Source: Thiobius zoothamnicola (GTDB taxonomy: Bacteria > Pseudomonadota > Gammaproteobacteria > Chromatiales > Chromatiaceae). Taken from it: a DNA stretch of 64,000 nucleotides. Below are positions 35,414-42,835 of this stretch, in pieces (the first letter of the stretch is position 1; the number at the start of each line of letters is the position of its first letter). Location of the stretch: assembly GCA_963678215.1 (NCBI GenBank), contig OY782758.1:1860001-1924000 (forward strand). The letters are read 5' to 3'. The position numbers and the translations under genes are program-made. The notes beneath the pieces were generated by a model that saw only the letters and a list, made by a program, of their open reading frames with translations, made no database searches and had not been told where the DNA came from.

Positions 35414-36961
35414 CTACGGCTGGATTGACCGGCGCATGCCCGACAGCCATAACCCCGATATAAATAACAAGCTGAAATAGGTTCCCATCGCCAAAAAGAT
35501 CCATAACATCAATGCCGTTGCTTTATCCCAGAGGGTTCGCTCGAACCAGCTCTCCAAAGGCGGTGCTGCGTACAACAACAAGAAAGCCATTGCCGCGCAA
35601 GCCAGACCAACCCGCAGCAATAAGGTTAACCAACCCTTGAGTGGTTGATAAACCTCGGTTTTGCGCAAACCCCGCCAAAGTAAAAAAGCATTCAAATAAG
35701 CTGACAAGCTGGTCGCCAAAGCGAGACCTGCATGCTGCAAGGGGTAAATCAAAAGCAAGTTGAGCGCCATATTGGCGACCATGGCGAAAACACCGATTTT
35801 GACCGGTGTTTTCGTATCCTGCCGCGCATAATAAGCGGGTGCCAACACCTTGATCAAAATAAAAGCTTGCAGACCCGCTGCGTATGCAACCAGACTGCGC
35901 TGCGCCATTTGTACATCGGTGGTGAGGAAAACGTCCGACATGAATAAGGTGGCGATCATCGGCCCGGCGAATAAAGCCAGACCCAGCGCGGCGGGCGCGC
36001 CTAAAATGACCACCATGCGCAATCCCCAATCCAGGCTCTGATTAAACCCAGCCGGATTATCCTGCGCTTTTTGTTGCGATAATTTGGGCAACAGAACCGT
36101 ACCGAGCGCAACGCCCAAAACACCGAGCGGAAACTCCATCAAGCGATCCGAATAATACAGCCATGAAATGCTGCCAGTTGTCAGGAACGAGGCCAACACC
36201 GTATCCAATAACAAATTGATCTGTGTGACCGATACGGCGAACAAAGCGGGCAACATCAACTTCAGGATGCGTCTGACACCTTCATGCTTGAAATTGGGTC
36301 GCGGCTTCGGCAATAACTTCAGACGGTGCAGGGCAGGTAACTGGAAGACAAACTGGCTGATGCCAGCCAGCAAGACGCCCCAGGCCAAGGCGGTGATAGG
36401 CTCCTGCATCCAGGGACTGAGCCATACAGCGCAACCAATCAAAGACACATTCAACAGCACTGGCGTGAAGGCAGGTACGGCGAAACGGTTCCAGGCATTC
36501 ATGATGCCGCCCGCGAATGCCGTTAATGAGATAAAGAATAAATAAGGGAAGGTCAGGCGCAGCATCTCGGTGGCTAATGCCAATCGCTCATCCGCGCCAT
36601 CCATCACCCAGCCGAAGGCGAACACGCTGACCACGACAGGTGCCGCGATCACGCCGACCAGTGAAACCACCAACAAAACCAATGCCAGGCTGCCGAAAAC
36701 ATGATCGATCAAATCCGTTAATTCACGCCTGTCGCGCTGGGTTTTGTATTCCGTGAGCACGGGTACAAAAGCGGTGGCGAAGGCCCCCTCTGCAAATAAA
36801 CGGCGCAGAAAATTGGGGATTTTAAAGGCGACGAAAAAAGCATCCGTCAGCGCATTGGCACCAAACAGATGCGCCAGCACCAAATCCCGGATGAACCCCA
36901 ACAGGCGTGACAAGCCCGTGAAAATGCCGACAGTGGATAACGAGCGGAAGAGTGACAGCAG
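35414..36961 (-). CDS. murJ: lipid II flippase MurJ, probable CTG start
   Basis: About 515 residues, 14 predicted membrane helices, MOP-superfamily fold. Conserved MurJ segments are SRLLGFIRDLVLAHLFGANA, ALTDAFFVAFKIPNFLRRLF and AEGAFATAFVPVL. It flips lipid II for peptidoglycan synthesis. The first conventional start (TTG 36913) lies within conserved sequence. Sixteen conserved-looking codons lie upstream in frame (LFRSLSTVGIFTG matching the usual first helix), with no ATG, GTG or TTG before a stop. A CTG pair at 36961 preceded by AAAGG is the likely start. If not, the protein lacks half of helix 1. Confidence 0.85.
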   Translation of the reverse strand: MLSLFRSLSTVGIFTGLSRLLGFIRDLVLAHLFGANALTDAFFVAFKIPNFLRRLFAEGAFATAFVPVLTEYKTQRDRRELTDLIDHVFGSLALVLLVVSLVGVIAAPVVVSVFAFGWVMDGADERLALATEMLRLTFPYLFFISLTAFAGGIMNAWNRFAVPAFTPVLLNVSLIGCAVWLSPWMQEPITALAWGVLLAGISQFVFQLPALHRLKLLPKPRPNFKHEGVRRILKLMLPALFAVSVTQINLLLDTVLASFLTTGSISWLYYSDRLMEFPLGVLGVALGTVLLPKLSQQKAQDNPAGFNQSLDWGLRMVVILGAPAALGLALFAGPMIATLFMSDVFLTTDVQMAQRSLVAYAAGLQAFILIKVLAPAYYARQDTKTPVKIGVFAMVANMALNLLLIYPLQHAGLALATSLSAYLNAFLLWRGLRKTEVYQPLKGWLTLLLRVGLACAAMAFLLLYAAPPLESWFERTLWDKATALMLWIFLAMGTYFSLLFISGLWLSGMRRSIQP

Positions 36962-37096
36962 GGCGGCCCTTTGTTAGATTGACGCGCGCGAAAAGGCAAG
37001 CGGATTTTTCATTATAACCGGATCTCCATTCAACTCACCGGCAATCTGCCGCCCCAAAGAGAGCTGGAGAAACCGATCATTTACCTGGAGTTCCCT

Positions 37097-37621
37097 GTGA
37101 CTGACGAAAACCGTCGGGTTCGTCCCGTCAAGCTGGCTATTATGACGATCTCTGATAGCCGCACCCTGGATAACGACACCTCCGGCGATGCCCTGGTGGA
37201 AATGGCGACTCAGGATGGCCATCAGATTATCGAACGCCTGTTGGTTCCAGATAACATTTATCAGATTCGTTACACCATGTCGCGCTGGATCATTGATGCC
37301 GACGTTGAAGCCGTCATCACCACTGGCGGCACCGGGCTGACGGGATACGATGGCACGCCGGAAGCCGTGACCCCTTTGTTTGATCGCACCATTGACGGTT
37401 TCGGCGAACTGTTCCGGCAAATCTCCTATCAAACGGTTGGCACCTCAACCATCGCCTCGCGCGCGGTCGCTGGTGTCGCCAATGGTACCTTCATCTTCAG
37501 CCTGCCCGGATCCACAGGGGCCTGCAAAGACGCCTGGCGCAATATTCTGCATGACCAACTGGACATCAATCACCGTCCCTGCAATTTGGTCGATTTAATC
37601 CCTCGCCTGACGGAAAGCTGA
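37097..37621 (+). CDS. moaB: molybdenum cofactor biosynthesis protein MoaB
   Basis: 174 residues with a GTG start, preceded by GGAG. The MPT-binding fold is clear: KLAIMTISDSRTLDNDTSGD, AVITTGGTGLTGYDGTPEAV (the TGGTG box) and IFSLPGSTGACKDAW. MoaB/MogA proteins adenylylate molybdopterin before metal insertion. It is the first of five cofactor genes (moaB-moeA-moaD-moaE-mobA), spaced by a few bases. It is divergent from murJ, with about 135 bp between them. Confidence 0.93.
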   Translation: MTDENRRVRPVKLAIMTISDSRTLDNDTSGDALVEMATQDGHQIIERLLVPDNIYQIRYTMSRWIIDADVEAVITTGGTGLTGYDGTPEAVTPLFDRTIDGFGELFRQISYQTVGTSTIASRAVAGVANGTFIFSLPGSTGACKDAWRNILHDQLDINHRPCNLVDLIPRLTES

Positions 37622-37628
37622 AACCGAT

Positions 37629-38861
37629 ATGTCAGATGTATGTTTTACCGAAGCGCTGCTTGATGCCGATACAGCGCGCGCGCAACTCATCGCGGCTGCC
37701 AAGCCGCTCGGCGAAACCGAACCGGTCAAGCTGAATGCCCTGCTGGGCCGGACACTGGCGCAGGACATCTTTTCGCCGCTGGATGTGCCCGGTTACGACA
37801 ATAGCGCCATGGATGGCTATGCCGTACGCAGCCTTGACACGCAGTTGGGCGATGCTGAACTGCCGGTCACGCAACGCATTCCAGCCGGGCACCCAGGATC
37901 GACGCTGGCACCAGGCGAAGCCGCCAGAATTTTTACAGGCGCTCCACTGCCAGAAGGGGCGGACGCCGTGGTGATGCAGGAAGCCTGTCAACGCCAGGAC
38001 GACAAAATACGCATCACCCGCCCGGTTCAGGCCAGGGAAAATGTGCGCCCTCGCGCGAATGACCTGGCACAAGGCGACTGGGTACTGCGCCAAGGCGACA
38101 AACTCACCGCCCCGGCAATTGGTCTGCTTGCGGCCTTGGGCATTGATCAAGCCAATGTTTACCGACGCTTACGGGTCGCCTTACTCAATACGGGCGATGA
38201 AATCATTGAACCGGGCGCGCCTCTGCAAACCGGACAGATTTACAACGCCAACCGTTACAGCCTCACCGCAACCCTGCAACAAACCGGCTGTGAAATCGTG
38301 GATCTTGGCCAGATCGCCGACACTTTCGACGCGACCCGGCACGCGCTTGATGAAGGCGCGCGCCAAGCTGATCTGATCCTGACCAGCGGTGGCGTCTCCG
38401 TCGGCGAAGAAGATCACGTCAGAGATGCGGTGCAAGCTCTGGGCGAACTCCACTTATGGCGTGTGCGCATGAAACCCGGTAAGCCGCTAGCGTATGGCGT
38501 TGTGCGCCAAACCCCGTTGATTGGCCTGCCCGGCAATCCGGTTTCCGCCTTTGTCACCTTCTGTTTATTCGCCATGCCATTCGTGCGTGCCATGCAAGGA
38601 CGCCACGCGCTTTTCCCCATGCCGTCGCGCGCACGTTTAGCCCATGTCCCGTCCAAACCTTTAGCGCGCCGGGAATATAGCCGGGTGCGTTTGCGTCACC
38701 AAGCCGACGATCTGCCCATGGCGGAACCTTTTCCCCGCCAAGGGTCAGACGTACTCAGTGGCGTTGTCTGGGCAGAAGGCGTACTCGAACTACCCGAAAA
38801 CACAAGGTTATCGGCTGGCGATGCGCTAAATTACTGGTCTTTTGAGCGCTTACTCGCATGA
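37629..38861 (+). CDS. moeA: molybdopterin molybdenumtransferase
   Basis: 410 residues with the MoeA domain order. N-terminal region with LNALLGRTLAQDIFSPLDVP and the YDNSAMDGYAVRSLD box; the MPT-binding domain with VALLNTGDEIIEPGAPLQTG and LILTSGGVSVGEEDHVRDAV; a C-terminal beta domain. It inserts molybdate into adenylylated molybdopterin. The start is 7 bp after moaB, and the stop overlaps the moaD start as ATGA. Confidence 0.95.
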   Translation: MSDVCFTEALLDADTARAQLIAAAKPLGETEPVKLNALLGRTLAQDIFSPLDVPGYDNSAMDGYAVRSLDTQLGDAELPVTQRIPAGHPGSTLAPGEAARIFTGAPLPEGADAVVMQEACQRQDDKIRITRPVQARENVRPRANDLAQGDWVLRQGDKLTAPAIGLLAALGIDQANVYRRLRVALLNTGDEIIEPGAPLQTGQIYNANRYSLTATLQQTGCEIVDLGQIADTFDATRHALDEGARQADLILTSGGVSVGEEDHVRDAVQALGELHLWRVRMKPGKPLAYGVVRQTPLIGLPGNPVSAFVTFCLFAMPFVRAMQGRHALFPMPSRARLAHVPSKPLARREYSRVRLRHQADDLPMAEPFPRQGSDVLSGVVWAEGVLELPENTRLSAGDALNYWSFERLLA

Positions 38862-39100
38862 TTCGCATCCTCTACTTTGGGCAACTGCGCGAGATGCTGG
38901 GCTGCCACGCAGAAGAATGGGCTGAGGTGCCTATCGCCGTCAGCGCATTGCTTGAACAATTACGCGCGCGCAGCCCGGCATGGCGGGAGGCGTTGGATGA
39001 ACGTACCCTGTGCGCCGTCAACCAAACCTTGGCGAAAGGCCATGCGCTGATTCAGGATGGCGATGAAGTGGCTTTCTTCCCGCCAGTGACCGGGGGGTGA
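38858..39100 (+). CDS. moaD: molybdopterin synthase sulfur carrier subunit MoaD
   Basis: 80 residues with a ubiquitin-like fold: IRILYFGQLREMLG at the start and GDEVAFFPPVTGG at the end. The terminal Gly-Gly is the site of thiocarboxylation. With MoaE it adds the dithiolene sulfurs to precursor Z. The start overlaps moeA by four bases and moaE begins 2 bp after the stop. Confidence 0.95.
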   Translation: MIRILYFGQLREMLGCHAEEWAEVPIAVSALLEQLRARSPAWREALDERTLCAVNQTLAKGHALIQDGDEVAFFPPVTGG

Positions 39101-39102
39101 AG

Positions 39103-39552
39103 ATGCAACGCATTTTGGTGCAACCCTCGCCTTTTGATCAGGATGACGAATGCCAACGTCAAAGCGATAACCACCAAGTCGGTGCGATCGTCTCCTTCGT
39201 GGGGCAAGTGCGTGGAACCGATATCGCCAGTCTGACACTGGAACACTACCCAGGCATGACCGAACAAGCCTTGCGACGCATTGCGCAACAAGCCGATGAA
39301 CGCTGGCGACTGCAAGGCGTCACCATCATCCACCGGGTTGGCGAATTGACCCGGGGTGAACCCATCGTACTGGTGCTGACCGCTGCGGCACACCGTCAAC
39401 AAGCTTTCGCCGCCTGCGCCTACATCATGGATATTTTGAAAACCCAGGCACCGTTCTGGAAAAAGGAACGGAAGCTGGATGGCTCCACGCACTGGGTCGA
39501 AGCGCGCGAAGAAGATGCTGAAGCCGCCGCGCAATGGCTATCCGATGGCTGA
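39103..39552 (+). CDS. moaE: molybdopterin synthase catalytic subunit MoaE
   Basis: 149 residues from ATG 39103, 2 bp after moaD, with GGGGGG as ribosome site; GTG 39097 is the alternative. Family marks: GAIVSFVGQVRG, LEHYPGMTEQALRRIA, HRVGELTRGEPIVLVLT, AAHRQQAFAACAYIMDILK and APFWKKER with catalytic lysines. It overlaps mobA by 8 bases. Confidence 0.95.
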   Translation: MQRILVQPSPFDQDDECQRQSDNHQVGAIVSFVGQVRGTDIASLTLEHYPGMTEQALRRIAQQADERWRLQGVTIIHRVGELTRGEPIVLVLTAAAHRQQAFAACAYIMDILKTQAPFWKKERKLDGSTHWVEAREEDAEAAAQWLSDG

Positions 39553-40093
39553 AATCATTGGCCTGGCACTGGCTGGCGGACGAGGCCGACGCCTGGGTGG
39601 AATTGACAAAGGCTGGCATATCCATCAGGGCAAGCCCCTTATCGAACATGCCTTGGCACATCTCAAGGACTGTCAGCGCATCATCATCAGCGCAAACCGT
39701 CATCTGTCTGCCTACCGCCAACTCGGACATACTGTCGTCGCTGACCAACGGCCAGATTACCAGGGGCCGTTAAGCGGCATCGAAAGCGCCATGCGATATG
39801 CCCCTGACGCCTGTTTTTATGTCATGCCCTGCGACCTGCTTGGCGTTCCGACAGACTGGCTGAGCCACCTGACGCGCCATGCCAGACAAACTGACTCCCC
39901 CTGGGTGGGAACCCAAACGGCGGATAAGCTGCAACCCCTGCTCGGACTATGGTCAACCCGGCTATTCGCCGAATTAACCGACTTTTTAGATGCTGGCGAG
40001 CGCCGAGTTATGCACTTTGTTGCTCCCTACCAGAAACACGCATTACCCTTGCCTGACCAAACGGATTTGTTGAATATCAATACGTTGTTATAG
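39545..40093 (+). CDS. mobA: molybdenum cofactor guanylyltransferase MobA
   Basis: 182 residues from ATG 39545. The nucleotide-binding loop LALAGGRGRRLGGIDKGW is at the N-terminus, the metal-binding segment appears as FYVMPCDLLGVPTDWL, and the C-terminus is QTDLLNINTLL. It attaches GMP to molybdopterin to form the bis-MGD cofactor. The last 7 bases of the gene, including the TAG, are also the first bases of a degenerate CRISPR repeat (40087-40122), so array-like DNA starts inside its 3' end. Confidence 0.92.
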   Translation: MAEIIGLALAGGRGRRLGGIDKGWHIHQGKPLIEHALAHLKDCQRIIISANRHLSAYRQLGHTVVADQRPDYQGPLSGIESAMRYAPDACFYVMPCDLLGVPTDWLSHLTRHARQTDSPWVGTQTADKLQPLLGLWSTRLFAELTDFLDAGERRVMHFVAPYQKHALPLPDQTDLLNINTLL

Positions 40094-40122
40094 TGATATT
40101 GCCGTTTCCGATTTGCCAAACT
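40087..40122 (+). repeat. isolated degenerate CRISPR repeat overlapping the mobA stop
   Basis: 36 bases that align without gaps to the array repeat with 6 mismatches (positions 4, 9, 11, 14, 17, 31). The core GTTTCCGATTTGC is intact. It lies 443 bp before the first repeat of the array, and this gap is not a whole number of 66-bp units. Confidence 0.8.
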
Positions 40123-40268
40123 CTCTGGTTGGTGCTGCGATTAGGTCGATCATAGCCATACGAGGACGAGTCACGCGCATAAAAAACGGAAAAGGCTCTT
40201 AAGAATCTGTCATGATAATCCCAAGTTGAAGGGTGGCGCTCGCAAGCCAACAGCCCACAGGAGATGCC

Positions 40269-40433
40269 ATGACCGATAAACTGCAACACACCAAATTAAC
40301 ACAGGAAATCATCAACCTGCGCTTGCAGGAACAATTGCTGCGTCTGCAAATCAACGCCTTCCGCCTAGTCTTAACTATCAGTATCGCCTCCGCCTTTTTT
40401 GCCGGTATCAAAACCATCGCGATATTTTTTTAG
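40269..40433 (+). CDS. small membrane protein, 54 residues, unknown
   Basis: From ATG 40269 with an AGGAG box 5 bases upstream. The N-terminal two thirds are a Leu/Gln-rich helix with heptad spacing (KLTQEIINLRLQEQLLRLQI); the rest is a hydrophobic segment (FRLVLTISIASAFFAGIKT) ending IAIFF. I do not recognise the family. It is followed 9 bp later by a second one-helix ORF with its own AGGAG. The pair lies between two degenerate CRISPR repeats, next to the array. Good ribosome sites and tandem layout suggest real genes. A toxin-like, regulatory or accessory membrane role is speculation. Confidence 0.55.
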   Translation: MTDKLQHTKLTQEIINLRLQEQLLRLQINAFRLVLTISIASAFFAGIKTIAIFF

Positions 40434-40442
40434 GAGCACATG

Positions 40443-40538
40443 ATGAAACAGCTATTGCACTATTTGACCCGTGAGAACATTGTGATTACTCTGGTTGGCG
40501 TGTTCATTGCTTATTACTTGGTTTTTGAATTATTGTGA
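40443..40538 (+). CDS. very small membrane protein, 31 residues, unknown
   Basis: From ATG 40443 (or ATG 40440) with AGGAG 6 bases upstream. Sequence: a basic amphipathic start (MKQLLHYLTREN) and one membrane helix (IVITLVGVFIAYYLVFELL). Too short for family assignment. It begins 9 bp after the 54-residue ORF, so the two are probably translated from one message. The next degenerate CRISPR repeat begins 27 bp after its stop. Confidence 0.5.
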   Translation: MKQLLHYLTRENIVITLVGVFIAYYLVFELL

Positions 40539-40565
40539 ACGGCGTCCCATATCCGGCACAACTCA

Positions 40566-41261
40566 ATTCTAGTTATACTGTAGTTTCCGATTTGCTAAAC
40601 TGAGTTGACGTCCCTTTACCCACCCTTTTCCGTTGTAGTTACATCGCAGTTTCCGATTTGCTAAACTGGATCGATCCAGATTCAAACGACTTAATATGTT
40701 GTAGTTACATCGCAGTTTCCGATTTGCTAAACTCGATAACGCATGACTAAATACCTATTAAGTGTTGTAGTTACATCGCAGTTTCCGATTTGCTAAACTT
40801 TTCCGCAGCTGAAGCATATGGACTCACGTGTTGTAGTTACATCGCAGTTTCCGATTTGCTAAACTCTATGGCTATTTTTTTCTTGACTTATCTTTGTTGT
40901 AGTTACATCGCAGTTTCCGATTTGCTAAACTATTAACTTCCTGAATCGCTCTGCGCTCCTGGTTGTAGTTACATCGCAGTTTCCGATTTGCTAAACTTCC
41001 TCCATACCTAAACCCGCAAATTCCTTTGTTGTAGTTACATCGCAGTTTCCGATTTGCTAAACTTGATCACCACTAACATATGAATGTCCGACGGTTGTAG
41101 TTACATCGCAGTTTCCGATTTGCTAAACTATTACCAGTTAATTTATCGACCATAGGAACGTTGTAGTTACATCGCAGTTTCCGATTTGCTAAACTAGACC
41201 TTCAGCAGCCGGTGCAGCTTTATAAGTTGTAGTTACATCGCAGTTTCCGATTTGCTAAACT
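40566..41261 (+). CRISPR. type II-C CRISPR array, 11 repeats, 10 spacers
   Basis: Repeats are 36 bp (GTTGTAGTTACATCGC ... GATTTGCTAAACT), starting at 40566 and then every 66 bp to 41226. All spacers are exactly 30 bp. The first repeat (40566-40601) has 6 mismatches; the other ten are identical, so the left end is the old end. The repeat form (GTTGTAG at the 5' end and a TGCTAAACT end like an extended -10) and the tracrRNA on the plus strand both show that crRNAs are made from the plus strand, towards cas2. No Cas4 or Csn2 gene is present, in line with II-C. Confidence 0.97.
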
Positions 41262-41270
41262 CCACCTCCG

Positions 41271-41298
41271 CCAAGTGCCTGTTTTTGCAGGCTTTTGG
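41271..41298. terminator. hairpin between the array and cas2
   Basis: CCAA and GCCTG (41271-41281) pair with CAGGC and TTGG (41288-41298), with a two-base interior bulge. It lies between the convergent array and cas2 and could end transcription from either side, though the T-run is short. Confidence 0.4.
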
Positions 41299-41332
41299 TG
41301 GCTGGTTGGTGGTTTGATTCTGCGTTCATCGT

Positions 41333-41662
41333 TCAAAATAGCGTGAATTGTTCCGGGTTTTTCTTCTCTTGTTTGACCCGTCCAACGAAGCTGTAAATTT
41401 CCTCATACTGTTTGTCGGTGATGGTCAATATGTCCACCCGGCCACCTTCGGGCAAGTGCTTTTTGATGCGTTTACGTAGGGTTTCAGCCTGTTCCTTGCC
41501 GCTTACCATGCGCATATAGACGGAAAACTGCGCCATTTCAAATCCCTGATCCAACAAGTAATCGCGGAACTTCGAAGCCTCTTTACGTTCGGCTTTGGTA
41601 CCCGTGGGCAGGTCAAACAGGGTCATGATCCACATCAGTCGATAAGCCGAGAGTATGCCCAT
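41333..41662 (-). CDS. cas2: CRISPR-associated endonuclease Cas2
   Basis: 109 residues from ATG 41662, which overlaps the cas1 stop as ATGA; a longer frame upstream lies inside cas1. YRLMWIMTLFDLPTGTKAER is the first beta strand with the conserved Asp of Cas2, and FSVYMRMVSGKEQAETLRKR follows. It forms the spacer-integration complex with Cas1. It is the last gene of the minus-strand cas operon and converges with the array. Confidence 0.93.
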   Translation of the reverse strand: MGILSAYRLMWIMTLFDLPTGTKAERKEASKFRDYLLDQGFEMAQFSVYMRMVSGKEQAETLRKRIKKHLPEGGRVDILTITDKQYEEIYSFVGRVKQEKKNPEQFTLF

Positions 41663-42579
41663 CAGGCGTTCATGATGATCTGGCAGGTCATCGGATCCGG
41701 TTTCTCCGGGAACAGCAGTTTCTCCGCCTCCCCCAGAAAAACCTGGGCCAGAGAAACGCACAAATTGTTAATGCACTGAATCACTGGTGTGGTGCCCTCG
41801 CGTTGCATCATATCGACATACAGCAGTTTTGCCAGCATGGCCTTGGATTCCGCATTGACTTCTTGAATGTCCCGTTGCAGCAGGGCGTACACGCGCAAAT
41901 CAACCAGTGGGCGGAAGGGTTCGATCAAATCATCAACCAGGCGCATGGCGTTATACACATTGGCGTGATGCAGGCCGATGCTGGGGTGCAATCCGGCAGC
42001 GACCACGCCGCGCGCGGTGGCGGAGCGTGCAATGGCGTAACCATAGTTAAGCAGGCTGTTGGTGTTTTGCGCCTCGCGGTCCCGTCGGAATTCCTTGCCG
42101 AATAATAACGGCCAATAACGTCTGGCGGCCTGGGCTTCAATATTGTCCGGGTCGCCCGAACGCACTTTGTTGATCAGCGCGTTGACTGGCGCATCCGGTT
42201 GGCCGAGAGATTCCAGTACAGCCGCCTGCATGGTCAGCTTGGCTTTGACGATGGATTGCCATAACCGTTTGGTGAGTGGCTTGCTGGCCTCAATTTGCGC
42301 ATGGATTCGTTTGGCCTGTTGATAATTGCCTTCGACCGCCAGCAGCATGCCGGTAGGCTGGTAATTATTGCCGCATAATACGAAGGGCGCGCCGCGTTCA
42401 GCCAGCGCGGCCAGCAAATTGCTGGAGTGGGTGATACCGTGCCCGGATGCGATCACCGCCGCCAATTCATCCAATGGCACCCGGCCCAGTTCTTCTTTGC
42501 CGGATGAAACCACCATAAAGCCGCGATGCAGATGCAAATGGCGGTTGTCCTGGTGGATATCGACAATACGCCCTGGCAT
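41662..42579 (-). CDS. cas1: CRISPR-associated endonuclease/integrase Cas1
   Basis: 305 residues, type II form. The N-terminal beta domain (HLHLHRGFMVVSSGKEELGR) is followed by the helical catalytic domain with NTNSLLNYGYAIARSATARG and GLHPSIGLHHANVYNAMRLV, which carry active-site residues of the family; the acidic segment DDLIEPFRPLVDL is also conserved. Its start overlaps the stop of the 84-codon ORF (TAATG), and its stop overlaps cas2. This tight coupling suggests that adaptation genes are translated whatever the state of cas9. Confidence 0.95.
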   Translation of the reverse strand: MPGRIVDIHQDNRHLHLHRGFMVVSSGKEELGRVPLDELAAVIASGHGITHSSNLLAALAERGAPFVLCGNNYQPTGMLLAVEGNYQQAKRIHAQIEASKPLTKRLWQSIVKAKLTMQAAVLESLGQPDAPVNALINKVRSGDPDNIEAQAARRYWPLLFGKEFRRDREAQNTNSLLNYGYAIARSATARGVVAAGLHPSIGLHHANVYNAMRLVDDLIEPFRPLVDLRVYALLQRDIQEVNAESKAMLAKLLYVDMMQREGTTPVIQCINNLCVSLAQVFLGEAEKLLFPEKPDPMTCQIIMNA

Positions 42580-42833
42580 TAGTCATTGAACCCCGGGTCT
42601 TTTATTCTGCCCAGCATGTCGATATGCACTTTTCTGGCCCTCATCTCACGTAATGCATTGGGTGATTTATAGATATAGCTGAATGGGTCGTTTTTATCGC
42701 GATTGCGCGCATCCACATTGGCATCAAAATGGTCACATAAACAGATTATGCCTGTACTCATTTTTTGCACCCGAAGGATGCGTCTTTGTCCCGGTTCGCC
42801 GACGGCAATCATGTCGTTGTTAATCAAGCGCAT
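42579..42833 (-). CDS. Cas9 C-terminal segment as a separate ORF (84 residues)
   Basis: From ATG 42833, 2 bases after the cas9 TAG and in the -1 frame relative to cas9. The sequence MRLINNDMIAVGEPGQRRIL, RVQKMSTG and ANVDARNRDKNDPF, ending ARKVHIDMLGRIKDPGF, matches the last segment of type II-C Cas9 proteins, part of the PAM-interacting C-terminal domain. Upstream of its ATG the same frame stays open for 15 codons (SLSEQTFHGQSLV), also Cas9-like, so the break is a frameshift within 42836-42878. It may be a dead fragment, or translated by coupling. Its stop overlaps cas1. Confidence 0.8.
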   Translation of the reverse strand: MRLINNDMIAVGEPGQRRILRVQKMSTGIICLCDHFDANVDARNRDKNDPFSYIYKSPNALREMRARKVHIDMLGRIKDPGFND

Positions 42834-42835
42834 GA

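Noticed and set aside
40070..40140. The repeat-like sequence at the mobA end read on the minus strand as a tracrRNA anti-repeat
   Set aside because: Its tail would run into mobA and has no terminator. The sequence at 45844-45934 has a better-placed anti-repeat, a hairpin and a strong terminator.
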